From: Clostridiales bacterium
GTDB lineage: Bacteria; Bacillota; Clostridia; TANB77; CAG-508
DNA: 46,682 nt
Assembly: GCA_019419955.1 (NCBI GenBank)
Contig: JAHZIB010000010.1
Coordinates: forward strand, 1-46,682
Reading direction: 5' to 3'
Shown: positions 18,151-26,412 of the stretch, in pieces
Numbering within the stretch: the stretch's first letter is position 1
Layout: each line of letters opens with the position of its first letter
Program-made: the position numbers and the translations under genes
Notes under the pieces: model-generated
Database searches by the model: none
Seen by the model: the letters and a program-made list of their open reading frames with translations, nothing else
Told to the model about the DNA's origin: nothing

Positions 18151-18624
18151 TTATCCTCCTGCGTCTTCTAAAAATCCAATAATTAAAGCTAACAATTGAC
18201 TTAAACTGAAAAAAATCACAGCACCAATTATGTATGGTAGCATTGTTTTCTTGTATTCGGCTCTTTCAGATGCACTACCCACCATGTATTTTATCCCTAT
18301 AACAATTAATACAATTACCATTACTATTATTCCTATAACTCTAATAATTGCAACAATTGTTGAAGCAACTGAAGTAATTTTTTGTGTATCTGCTGGTGTA
18401 TAGTCAGTAGGCTCCCAGTCACCTGGATCTATTGTAGTTGGCGTACTTGCCACTTCTATTACTTTGGCCTCTTGCTGCGCTACTACATCTGCTACCTTAA
18501 TCTCAGATTTCTGTAGAATGTCATCAAGAAATACAGCATTAACTTTTGGGATTTGCATCGTGCAGAAAAGCATAAGCACAACTGATAATATTAAAATTAT
18601 TTTTAATATAACACTTTTTTTCAT
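18151..18624 (-). CDS. VirB2-like pilin, copy 1 (first gene of operon)
   Basis: 157 aa, the longest of the four. A signal peptide (about residues 1-29), a ~60-residue exported segment rich in Thr, Pro and Asp (STPTTIDPGDWEPTDYTPAD), and two helices joined by GSASERAEYKK with LPYIIGAV. The start is placed at MKKSV, with GGGGGAAATT before it, 12 bases inside the longest frame. A consensus promoter (18644-18672) gives a very short leader. A four-half-site regulator box lies further upstream. Confidence 0.85.
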   Translation of the reverse strand: MKKSVILKIILILSVVLMLFCTMQIPKVNAVFLDDILQKSEIKVADVVAQQEAKVIEVASTPTTIDPGDWEPTDYTPADTQKITSVASTIVAIIRVIGIIVMVIVLIVIGIKYMVGSASERAEYKKTMLPYIIGAVIFFSLSQLLALIIGFLEDAGG

Positions 18625-18643
18625 AATTTCCCCCATTTATATA

Positions 18644-18672
18644 ATTATAAATGATTTGCTTGTTATTTTCAA
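18644..18672 (-). promoter_or_regulatory. Sigma-A promoter of the pilin operon
   Basis: TTGAAA (18667-18672), a 17-bp spacer and TATAAT (18644-18649) on the minus strand. The predicted start is about 18637. Confidence 0.65.
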
Positions 18673-18707
18673 TATATATTATCATATTTTTTTGTTTTTT
18701 GTACATT

Positions 18708-18750
18708 TGTAATGATTTTTTAACATAAATGTAATATTTTTGTAATATTC
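18708..18750 (-). promoter_or_regulatory. Four 11-bp-spaced direct half-sites upstream of the pilin operon
   Basis: In plus-strand reading TGTAA, TTTAA, TGTAA, TGTAA start at 18708, 18719, 18730 and 18741. The exact 11-bp phasing matches OmpR/PhoB-family direct-repeat boxes. It begins 64 bp from the -10, almost the same as the 63 bp at the prgI operon. Confidence 0.6.
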
Positions 18751-18770
18751 CATGTATTTATCAGTAACTC

Positions 18771-18803
18771 AAAGAGGGTTCAAAATTTAACTGAACCCTC
18801 TTT
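18771..18803 (-). terminator. Hairpin terminator after the Spo0E-like gene
   Basis: AAAGAGGGTTCA pairs perfectly with TGAACCCTCTTT (12 bp). The flanking T-run is short on both strands. It sits between the Spo0E-like stop and the pilin operator. Confidence 0.65.
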
Positions 18804-18887
18804 ATAATTTTAATATTGGTTTTACATTTTATGATGCATTTCTTATTATATATATTATTACTTTGTAAATAATGCTTATTTTTGCCA

Positions 18888-19112
18888 TTAGACCATGTGC
18901 ACTATATCTTCCCTTTTATCATTCCTTATGACTCTTCTTTTTCTCTTTTTAGTATTCATTTTCTCTGAACTCACATTAAACTCCACTCTATAATATTCTG
19001 CAATTAATTGGTCTAATTCCACACTAATTTTTAATGTTTCTTCGTAATCTTCTCCGTTTATTATACTGTTATTTAATTCTTCTCTTAATTTACAAATTTC
19101 CTCATTCAACAT
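18888..19112 (-). CDS. Spo0E-family aspartyl-phosphate phosphatase
   Basis: 74 aa. Residues ~3-45 carry the family pattern: EICKLREELNNSI, a short turn, then SVELDQLIAEYY. Spo0E-like proteins are two-helix hairpins that dephosphorylate Spo0A-P and delay sporulation. The SxELDxLI motif is intact. The tail is very basic (NTKKRKRRVIRNDKR), an unusual addition. The start at MLNEE follows AAGGAGAGTGG; the longer frame begins at the promoter itself. Its presence argues for a spore-forming host. Confidence 0.85.
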   Translation of the reverse strand: MLNEEICKLREELNNSIINGEDYEETLKISVELDQLIAEYYRVEFNVSSEKMNTKKRKRRVIRNDKREDIVHMV

Positions 19113-19156
19113 AAAACCACTCTCCTTTTCTCTCTTTTTGTCTTTTGTATATATTA

Positions 19157-19185
19157 AAAATAACATATTTTTACATTTTAGTCAA
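19157..19185 (-). promoter_or_regulatory. Sigma-A promoter of the Spo0E-like gene
   Basis: TTGACT (19180-19185), a 17-bp spacer and TATTTT (19157-19162) with an upstream TG. Confidence 0.55.
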
Positions 19186-19263
19186 TAAATTTTTGCTGAT
19201 TTCAAGCGGTTTTTAGCAATTTTCGTATTGCTTTTTTCGACATTATTAGACATTCAAAATTGT

Positions 19264-20544
19264 TTATTTACATTTTATAACAGACATTACCATATTCTCT
19301 TTTTTAAAGACATTTTTCATAACTGTTTCAGTGTAGCTTTTTGTAATTGTACCAAATTCTTCTATATAATCGAAACTATTAATTCCTTTCATGCTATCTG
19401 CAAGAAACATCCTTGCTATATCTCCTACATTATTATATTCTACTACATAATCACCATATATCATTTTCTTTATTCTTTCAAAGTGTTCTTCATTCAGTCC
19501 TTTTGACATAAATTCTTGTAGTTTTTCTTCAATTGCTTTTCTTATTTCTTCTGGTCTTTTACTTTTTCCAATTATTAAAATATGAGCATATTCATCACTA
19601 AACTCATAATCCAAATCAGGTTGAGCAAGTAAATCTCCCGCTTCATATAGTTTTTTATACGTTTCAGAGCTTTTCCCCAATAGCATGTTTAATATTATTT
19701 CGATTGATATATGTTTTTTTACTATTTCTTTTTTATCTCCTATTCCTTCTATATCTTTAAATCCTATTGCAAATAAAGGAATACTTACCTCCATTTTTTC
19801 TTCCTTATATTCTTTGTTTATTTTGTCATCTTTTGGTGGATATATTCTTTTTATTTTCCCTTGCTCTTCCTTTGGTATTAACCTCTTTTCTATTTCTTTT
19901 ATCAATTCTTCTGGTTTAAAGTTTCCGCATACCACCATTACCATATTAGATGGGTTATAAAATGTGTTATAACATTTATATAATACATCTGGTGTAATTT
20001 TGCTTATAGATTCAACACTTCCAGCAATATCTATTTTTATAGGATTTTCTTTATACATACAATCCATGACATCCATATAAAGTCTCCAGTTCGGCTCATC
20101 ATCATACATTTTTATTTCTTGCGCTATTATTCCTTTTTCTTTTTCAACATTTTGCTCAGTGAAATATGGATGTTGTACATAGTCCATTAATTCATCTAGT
20201 CCCTCGTAAAAGTTGTCAATGCATTCAAATAAATATGCTGTATGGTCATTTGTCGTATATGCATTTGCCTCCAATCCTAATGCCATTAGTGTATCTAAAC
20301 TATTTGTTCCATTCGGCTGTTCAAACATTTTATGCTCTAAAAAGTGAGCTACTCCATCTGGTATAAACACTTCCTCATTAGTTTTTGGCATAATAAATCT
20401 ATTGTCTATTGAACCAAAGTGTGTTCCCCAAATAATATATTTTTTGTCTAGATTTTCTTTGGGTATTATTATCACTTTCATACCATTGTTTAATTTCTCT
20501 ATATATGCCTTTTCTTTTATCCTCTTACTTTCTATTAAATCCAT
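19264..20544 (-). CDS. M16-family zinc metallopeptidase, catalytic partner (YmfH-like)
   Basis: 426 aa. The inverted zinc motif HxxEH is intact as HFLEH (residues 67-71), with the downstream Glu region of the family. The C-terminal half is the second M16 domain. Proteins of this type form clamshell pairs with an inactive homologue, here the adjacent 22106-20832 gene. The start is at MDLIES because GGAGGT lies 7 bases upstream; the longest frame runs back into the structured leader. The leader (20545-20690) is shared with the unrelated 3964 gene and may control translation of this subunit alone. Confidence 0.92.
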   Translation of the reverse strand: MDLIESKRIKEKAYIEKLNNGMKVIIIPKENLDKKYIIWGTHFGSIDNRFIMPKTNEEVFIPDGVAHFLEHKMFEQPNGTNSLDTLMALGLEANAYTTNDHTAYLFECIDNFYEGLDELMDYVQHPYFTEQNVEKEKGIIAQEIKMYDDEPNWRLYMDVMDCMYKENPIKIDIAGSVESISKITPDVLYKCYNTFYNPSNMVMVVCGNFKPEELIKEIEKRLIPKEEQGKIKRIYPPKDDKINKEYKEEKMEVSIPLFAIGFKDIEGIGDKKEIVKKHISIEIILNMLLGKSSETYKKLYEAGDLLAQPDLDYEFSDEYAHILIIGKSKRPEEIRKAIEEKLQEFMSKGLNEEHFERIKKMIYGDYVVEYNNVGDIARMFLADSMKGINSFDYIEEFGTITKSYTETVMKNVFKKENMVMSVIKCK

Positions 20545-20690
20545 TTTTACCTCCATTCGAGCAAATTTACGCTCTAACAAAAATTTTATATAATAACCTC
20601 TATCAAGTTAGAGGTTAAATTACCGCCATCTCAAAATTCGTGAAAATTTTGAGGGCAATATTGATTGTAGCTATAAGTAGTGAAAAACTT
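20545..20690 (-). promoter_or_regulatory. Structured mRNA leader, copy 2
   Basis: On the mRNA strand, order 5' to 3': CTCAAAATT pairs with AATTTTGAG; AACCTCTA with TAGAGGTT; then GTTAGAG; then GAGCG with TGCTC; then GGAGGT seven bases before the ATG. AACCTCTAAC can alternatively pair with GTTAGAG. The first arm's ATCTCAAAATT, AACCTCTAAC, GTTAGAG and RBS block are conserved in the 3965-4118 copy. Confidence 0.6.
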
Positions 20691-20831
20691 GTTTTTTCAC
20701 ACTAAATGGCTTTCTTTTCTTAATAAGCTAAATCTTATTAGATTTATGTGAATAATAGTTATTTTTTTACTAGCCGTATTAAGTTTTTTATACATCAGTG
20801 AATACATCATTAAAAGCACTTATTCTTCAAA

Positions 20832-22106
20832 TTAGTCTCTCAAGAAATATATTATATCTATAAAATTTGTTTTTGCAATTTCTTGTATTTCTGTTTTGTT
20901 TACCTTGTTAATATTCTCTATATAATCCTCCACAGATATAAAATTATCAGATAATTCTTGGCCATAGTAATATGTTATCTCTGTATCTTGTTCTGAACTT
21001 ATTCCTTTTATTGAAGCTATTATTAATTCTTTTGAATTATTTATATCATCATCTGAGAAGTTACCATTTTTTAAATCTTCAAGTTGCTTTTTTATTGTGT
21101 CTACCGCTTTTTCAAATTTTGATATTTCGATTCCTGCTCTAATAAATATTGTATCTTTTTGTCTTTTAAAACTTGAACTTGCTGTGTAAGCCAAACTTTC
21201 TTTTTCTCTGACGTTCTGGAATAGTTTAGAGTTTGCTCCTCCACCTAAAATTGCATTATATACAGATGCAACATACTTTGCATTCGGAGCTTGGCTGTTC
21301 ACTTTTATACCTATTACCAAATTTCCTTGTCCTACATCCATATGCTCTTCTACAAGGGTTTCCTTTTTTTCATCTATCTGAATTACTTTTTCTGTGTTTT
21401 CTACATATTTTGCTTTTCTTTCATTCAGTCCTACTATTATTTCATTAGTCTTTATATCATTTATTAATGCTTCACTTGGATTTTCTCCTGAAACAAAAAT
21501 ATCTATCTTACATTCGCTTATTAATTTTTTATATTGCTCATATAAATTGTGCGCATTTAAACCATCTAAGTCTTCTATATAACCAAATTTATATAACCCA
21601 TATGGAGAATTTTTAAACATCTCTTCTATCGCTCTTTCTAGTGCATATACTCTTTTATTATCTTTTTTTCCTTCTATTATTTGTTTTAGGTTATTCTTTT
21701 CACTTTGTACATATTCTTCTTTAAATGCACCATCCTCTATAAAAGGGTCAAATATTATAGAAAATAGAAGCTCTATACACTTTTTGTTTAGTTCTTCTTT
21801 TTCAGGAAGATATTGTTCGTTTACTGCTTCCAAATAAAATTTCAGAACTTGATTATCCCCTATTTTTTCTATACCGCAGTCAAAGCTTGCACCGTACATT
21901 TCTTCAAGCTTTTTACTTATTTTATCTTGAGAGTCCAACTCTCTTGTTCCACGTCTCAAAATTGCTGAAATCAATGCATTTTTAGTAACACTTTCTTTAT
22001 CTAGTGGTATTGCTAAAAACACAGCAAATAAACTTGTTTTAAACTTGTTTGTATTAATTTTATGAAGTGTTATTCCTTCTTTTATATTTTCTTTTTTATA
22101 ATTCAC
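20832..22106 (-). CDS. M16-family peptidase-like protein, inactive partner (YmfF-like)
   Basis: 424 aa, same two-domain M16 layout as its neighbour. The region where HxxEH should fall reads ILRRGTRELDSQDKISKKLE, so the zinc ligands are missing. The R/Y-containing second-domain motif (AYTASSSFKRQKDT) is present. Such non-catalytic subunits form the substrate chamber with the active subunit. It is transcribed first; a 287-bp intergenic leader follows before the active subunit's gene. Confidence 0.9.
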   Translation of the reverse strand: MNYKKENIKEGITLHKINTNKFKTSLFAVFLAIPLDKESVTKNALISAILRRGTRELDSQDKISKKLEEMYGASFDCGIEKIGDNQVLKFYLEAVNEQYLPEKEELNKKCIELLFSIIFDPFIEDGAFKEEYVQSEKNNLKQIIEGKKDNKRVYALERAIEEMFKNSPYGLYKFGYIEDLDGLNAHNLYEQYKKLISECKIDIFVSGENPSEALINDIKTNEIIVGLNERKAKYVENTEKVIQIDEKKETLVEEHMDVGQGNLVIGIKVNSQAPNAKYVASVYNAILGGGANSKLFQNVREKESLAYTASSSFKRQKDTIFIRAGIEISKFEKAVDTIKKQLEDLKNGNFSDDDINNSKELIIASIKGISSEQDTEITYYYGQELSDNFISVEDYIENINKVNKTEIQEIAKTNFIDIIYFLRD

Positions 22107-22261
22107 ACTATCAACCTCTTTCTATTTTAATTTTGTTCATGTTTTAAAAATCACTTTTTTAACATGTTTCTATGTAGCTTTACATGTGGTATTTTGTTAC
22201 TAAAAACAATTATCTTCAAAACACAGTTATATTATATAACAAAAATTACAAATTATACAAC

Positions 22262-22300
22262 AAAAAAAGAACACAATATGCTTTTTTACATACTATGCTC
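22262..22300 (-). terminator. rpsU terminator
   Basis: On the minus strand GAGCATAGTATG pairs with CATATTGTGTTC (with G-U pairs), followed by seven T. It starts 9 bases after the rpsU stop. Confidence 0.8.
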
Positions 22301-22308
22301 TATATGTA

Positions 22309-22479
22309 TTAAAACTTTCTTTTCCTAGCTGCCTCTGATTTCTTTTTTCTTTTTACACTAGGTTTCTCATAGTGCTCTCTCTTCCTTACTTCTTGCAATA
22401 CTCCATTTCTTGCACATTGTCTTTTAAACCTTTTTAAGGCATCTTCTATATTTCCATTATTAACTTTAACCTCTGACAT
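22309..22479 (-). CDS. rpsU: 30S ribosomal protein S21
   Basis: 56 aa, normal S21 length. The sequence MSEVKVNNGNIEDALKRFKR begins it, followed by NGVLQEVRKREHYEKPSVK and a basic tail ending in RKRKF. S21 binds the 30S platform near the anti-Shine-Dalgarno sequence. AAGGAGGGG precedes the ATG. It has a consensus promoter (22549-22578) and its own terminator, so it is monocistronic. Confidence 0.97.
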   Translation of the reverse strand: MSEVKVNNGNIEDALKRFKRQCARNGVLQEVRKREHYEKPSVKRKKKSEAARKRKF

Positions 22480-22548
22480 TTTTATTCCCCTCCTTCCGGT
22501 ATTACACCCTTAAGCATTTGGTGCGGGATTTATTATTAAACAACCATT

Positions 22549-22578
22549 ATTATAACTTATTTAATATATATTTGTCAA
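22549..22578 (-). promoter_or_regulatory. rpsU promoter
   Basis: TTGACA (22573-22578), an 18-bp spacer and TATAAT (22549-22554) on the minus strand. Confidence 0.7.
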
Positions 22579-22594
22579 TACTAGATGGGAGCAT

Positions 22595-22623
22595 TTGAAT
22601 TTTTTTTGTATATAATATATAAT
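22595..22623 (+). promoter_or_regulatory. Promoter of the cysteine-synthase-family operon
   Basis: TTGAAT (22595-22600), a 17-bp spacer and TATAAT (22618-22623). It overlaps the divergent rpsU promoter region. Confidence 0.6.
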
Positions 22624-22656
22624 ATACGAACATTTTAAACTAAAGGGGGAAAATGA

Positions 22657-23619
22657 ATGTTAAAACACATAGGAAATACTCCAATGATAAAAATATCATA
22701 TAGGAATGGTAAGAATGTAAATTCAGTTTATACAAAGTTAGAATCATATAATCTAACTGGTAGCATAAAAGATAGGGCAGCATTTTATATGATTGATAAG
22801 GCAAAGGAACAAGGAATTTTAAAAGATGGAATGCCAATAATAGAAGCGACAAGCGGAAATACTGGGATAGCTATCTCTGCTCTTGGTTCTTACTATAAAC
22901 ATCCTGTGTATATCTTTATGCCAGATTGGTCTAGCGTGGAAAGAGTAAAGTTAATGGAATTTTATGGTGCTCATGTTAGTCTTATTTCTAAACAAGATGG
23001 TGGATTTATAAAATGCTTAGAAGAGGCAAGGCATACTGCAGAACAGTTAAATGGCTTTCTTGTTAACCAATTTTCCAATGTAAATAATACCTTGGCTCAT
23101 TATGAAACTACAGGTGAAGAGATAATTAATCAACTACCTGAGAAAGTTTGTGCTTTTACTTCTGGTGTTGGCACCGGTGGAACTTTAATGGGGGTAGGAA
23201 AGAGATTGAAAAAGTGGAATGAGAATATAGAAATTATTGCACTTGAACCAGATAAAATGCCCATAATATCAAAAAATAGGATTTTAGATAATCATAAAAT
23301 AGAAGGAATTGGTGATGAGTTTGTTCCTGAATTATTAGATAAGAATTTTCTTGATGGTGTTATCTTAGTAAATGATGAGGATGCTATTAATATGTCTAGA
23401 AAATTAGCAAAAGTTTTAGGTCTAGGAGTAGGTATCTCTTCTGGTGCTAATATGATTGCAAGTATTTTATATCAAGAAAAAGTAAATAAACCTGTTGTTA
23501 CTGTATTTCCTGATGACAATAAGAAGTATTTATCCACTTCTTTAAGTAAGCCAATCGTTTCTAACAGCAATTTCGTCTCTAATAAAATTGAATTATTAAA
23601 TTATGTTGCTCTTTTCTAA
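22657..23619 (+). CDS. Cysteine synthase family PLP enzyme (CysK/CysM-like)
   Basis: 320 aa, near the usual size. The PLP lysine is Lys38 in GSIKDRA; the substrate-binding loop is TSGNTG (65-70); the phosphate-binding loop is SGVGTGGT; and GISSGAN follows in the C-terminal domain. The family makes cysteine from O-acetyl- or O-phosphoserine and sulfide; the exact donor cannot be read here. The ATG at 22657 follows AAAGGGGGAAA. It is first of three plus-strand genes with no obvious pathway link to the next two. Confidence 0.88.
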   Translation: MLKHIGNTPMIKISYRNGKNVNSVYTKLESYNLTGSIKDRAAFYMIDKAKEQGILKDGMPIIEATSGNTGIAISALGSYYKHPVYIFMPDWSSVERVKLMEFYGAHVSLISKQDGGFIKCLEEARHTAEQLNGFLVNQFSNVNNTLAHYETTGEEIINQLPEKVCAFTSGVGTGGTLMGVGKRLKKWNENIEIIALEPDKMPIISKNRILDNHKIEGIGDEFVPELLDKNFLDGVILVNDEDAINMSRKLAKVLGLGVGISSGANMIASILYQEKVNKPVVTVFPDDNKKYLSTSLSKPIVSNSNFVSNKIELLNYVALF

Positions 23620-23664
23620 ATTTTATATTATAATATTACTATAAATAAAGTGGGAGGTGTAGTT

Positions 23665-24483
23665 ATGAATAGAGTCGCAATCATTTCTGACATACATGGT
23701 AATATTACTGCATTAAAGACAGTTTTTAAAGATATTGAGGATAGAAATATAGATAAGATATACTGCCTTGGTGACTATGTGCTGAAGAATTGCAATTCTG
23801 ATTTGGTTATTGACTTAGTCAGGGAAAAATGTGATGTTCTTCTTAAAGGTAATTGTGATGCTGTCATAACTAGACCTGATGTTCCAAAAGGTAAGTTTTG
23901 GACTAGAGATTTAATTGGTGATGAGCGCGCTTCTTTTTTATACAATTTACCTGTGTCTTATGAATTTTATATGAGCGGTTACCTTATTAGGTTATTTCAT
24001 GCTTCTCCTTTTGGATTAGATTATGTTTTTAACCCAATGTTTTCTAATGAAAATACAATATATTCTGCTCAAGAAATTCATGACCCCATGGAGATGTTTG
24101 CTAATACTGAATTTATAGGCAAGACAGATGCGGACCCCGTACCTGATATTGTAGGTTACGGACATATACATACTCCTAATATTTTAAGAGCTCGCAATAA
24201 GACTATATTTAACCCTGGCAGTGTTGGTATGCCTATAGAAATGCTTAATGATGATTTATATGATGAAACTAACAAGTTTTCTACTGTTGCATCATATATT
24301 ATACTTGAGGGAATTTTAGATTCAAAAATTCTGGCACCTATTAATTTTAATTTAGTCAGATTGCCTTATGATTTGAAAAAGGAATTAGAACTTTTAGAAA
24401 ATTCTACTTTACCAAGTAGGAAAAAGTTTGCTTTGGAACTTCAAAGTGCAACTAATTTTCAAAATATAAAAGATAGTATGTAA
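23665..24483 (+). CDS. Calcineurin-like metallophosphoesterase (YfcE/MJ0936 type)
   Basis: 272 aa. The metal-binding blocks are in order: ISDIHGN (Asp9, His11), GDYV (Asp37), GNCD (Asn63), a His near residue 113 in FHASPF, and GYGHIHTP (about 166-173). These complete the two-metal site. The family hydrolyses phosphodiesters or phosphomonoesters; the substrate is unknown. The true start is the ATG at 23665 after GGGAGGTG. It is 45 bp after the cysteine-synthase-family gene and 15 bp before the next, so it is co-transcribed. Confidence 0.9.
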   Translation: MNRVAIISDIHGNITALKTVFKDIEDRNIDKIYCLGDYVLKNCNSDLVIDLVREKCDVLLKGNCDAVITRPDVPKGKFWTRDLIGDERASFLYNLPVSYEFYMSGYLIRLFHASPFGLDYVFNPMFSNENTIYSAQEIHDPMEMFANTEFIGKTDADPVPDIVGYGHIHTPNILRARNKTIFNPGSVGMPIEMLNDDLYDETNKFSTVASYIILEGILDSKILAPINFNLVRLPYDLKKELELLENSTLPSRKKFALELQSATNFQNIKDSM

Positions 24484-24498
24484 ATTGGGGGCTTTGTC

Positions 24499-25758
24499 TT
24501 GGATGATAAATTAAATAGAGTAAAAGAAATATTAAAAAAATATGAACAGGAACACTTGCTTCAGTTTTACCCTGAGCTTACTGAGAGCCAAAGAGCTCAT
24601 TTGTTAAATCAAATACTAAATATCGATTTCTCTCAGATTTTAAGCTTATATGATAATGATAATAATCCTATACCTGGTTCCTCAGAAAACATTGAACCTA
24701 TTAGATATGTTGTTAAAGACAATCTAACACCAAATATTCTGAAGCAATATACTCATGCAGGAATTAAAGCTATTAAGTCTGGTAGAGTTGGGGTAATAAC
24801 TTTAGCAGGTGGTCAGGGTTCAAGACTTGGTTTTAAAGGTCCAAAAGGGTGTTTTTGTTTAGATACCGAACCTCCTATTTCTTTATATGAGGTTCTATGT
24901 AATTATATTAAGTCTGCTAGTTTAAAATATAAAGTAGAGATTCCTTGGTACATAATGACCAGTACTAATAATTATTTTTATACTTTAGATTTCTTTGAAA
25001 AGAATAATTATTTTGAGTATGATAGAAATAATTTTCATTTTTTTACTCAATCTAATTTACCTGTTATCGACAAGAATAGAAAATTAGTTCTATCAGAAAT
25101 GTATGAGATCAATTTGGCTTCAAATGGTAATGGAAATTTATTTAACTCTCTGAAAAGAGCTAATATGATTAGATCTATGGCTCAGAAAAAACTAGAATGG
25201 CTTTTTGTTGGTGGCATCGACAATCCTTTGTTAAATCCTCTAGACCCTGTTTTTATTGGATATACAATTCATTCTAAATGTAAAATTGGAGCTAAATCTT
25301 TATTTAAAGAGAACTCACATGATACTTCATGGATTTTTGCTATTGATAGAGGCAAACCATCTATTGTTAATTGCGAGGTTTTTGCTGAAGAGTTGTCACA
25401 AATTACTGATAAAAACGGTCAGTATTTATACAGAGACACCAATATGCTTGCACATTTATTTAGTTTTGATGCAATTAAAAAGATGTCAAACATTGACTTG
25501 CCTTATCATAGAGCCTTCAGAAAAAATGCTTTTGTGAATTTTGAAGGAATGAAACAAGTCCCAGACGAACCTAATATATATAAATTTGAGCAATTTATAT
25601 TTGATGCTTTTCCATATTTTGACAATTTAGCTTTACTCAGAGTAAATCCTAGTAAAGAATTCTCACCTATTAAAAGTTTCACTGGTCCTTTTAATCCAGA
25701 GATAGCTACCGAAAAGTATAAAGAACTTATATTGGAAAAGTGTGAGAATAATATTTAA
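24499..25758 (+). CDS. UDPGP-family UDP-sugar pyrophosphorylase
   Basis: 419 aa. The nucleotide-binding signature LAGGQGSRLGFKGPKG spans residues 102-117, and further family blocks include VGGIDNPLLNPLDPVFIGY. Proteins with this signature (UAP1/AGX-like) join UTP to N-acetylglucosamine-1-phosphate or a related sugar phosphate. The substrate cannot be fixed from sequence alone. The start is TTG after GGGGG; the nearest ATG is out of frame. This eukaryotic-like family is separate from the common bacterial GlmU/GalU types. Confidence 0.87.
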   Translation: MDDKLNRVKEILKKYEQEHLLQFYPELTESQRAHLLNQILNIDFSQILSLYDNDNNPIPGSSENIEPIRYVVKDNLTPNILKQYTHAGIKAIKSGRVGVITLAGGQGSRLGFKGPKGCFCLDTEPPISLYEVLCNYIKSASLKYKVEIPWYIMTSTNNYFYTLDFFEKNNYFEYDRNNFHFFTQSNLPVIDKNRKLVLSEMYEINLASNGNGNLFNSLKRANMIRSMAQKKLEWLFVGGIDNPLLNPLDPVFIGYTIHSKCKIGAKSLFKENSHDTSWIFAIDRGKPSIVNCEVFAEELSQITDKNGQYLYRDTNMLAHLFSFDAIKKMSNIDLPYHRAFRKNAFVNFEGMKQVPDEPNIYKFEQFIFDAFPYFDNLALLRVNPSKEFSPIKSFTGPFNPEIATEKYKELILEKCENNI

Positions 25759-26412
25759 AAAAATTTAATAAAACTTCTCACCTTTCGACCATTTTTGACA
25801 TTGTTCGACTGTTTTTTTAACAAATTGACTTTTTTGTTGAAAAATCGTTGACTTTTTATTGATATGAGTATAATATTAATAATATATTACAAAGTATTTT
25901 TATGTTCTAAAGTTTTATATCATTATAGTTTATTTGTTATTAGATTTAAGAGAATATTATTTTTATTAATGGTTCAATTAATAATTAATATTTATTTTCC
26001 CCCCAAATCCTCAATACCAAATTATCAGCAAAATACTAAATACTATCATCATCAATATTATGATATTACTCTTGATATGGCCATATCATTTTTTCATATA
26101 AATTGTTTAACACTTTTCTAATTAATTCTAGTTTAATTTTTTCTATAATATATGTAAACGAGAATTTTAGAAATGTATCCCCTGTATACAATATAGCTAA
26201 TTCTTTAAGTCAATTAATTAACTTCAGATTCAATTAATTTCTGGTTATTATTAGGTCAAACGTGCACATTGAGTTTTTAGATGTAGAAGATGCATATTCT
26301 ACATCTCTTAATATTGTCGTTTGCAATAGCATATATACATTATCTTCCTGATAGTAGTTATATCTCTCTTAAAATAGAATTTATATATGTCATTTAAAAA
26401 AATAAATTTTTA
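25759..26412. other. Gene-free AT-rich region with one large hairpin
   Basis: I see no supported gene. 26257-26323 folds into a long hairpin whose core AGATGTAGAA / TTCTACATCT (26279-26288 and 26297-26306) is perfect and whose outer arms (CAAACG / CGTTTG) also pair. There is no U-tract on either side. It lies between convergent transcription units, so it may serve as a bidirectional stop. Confidence 0.5.

Noticed and set aside
2630..18636. The cluster as a conjugative transposon
   Set aside because: I see no relaxase, coupling protein, integrase or att repeats in the window, so I called it secretion-like only.
25864..26121. 85-codon plus-strand frame in the gene-free region
   Set aside because: No RBS, and an AT-rich Ile/Phe/Tyr/Leu composition typical of random sequence.
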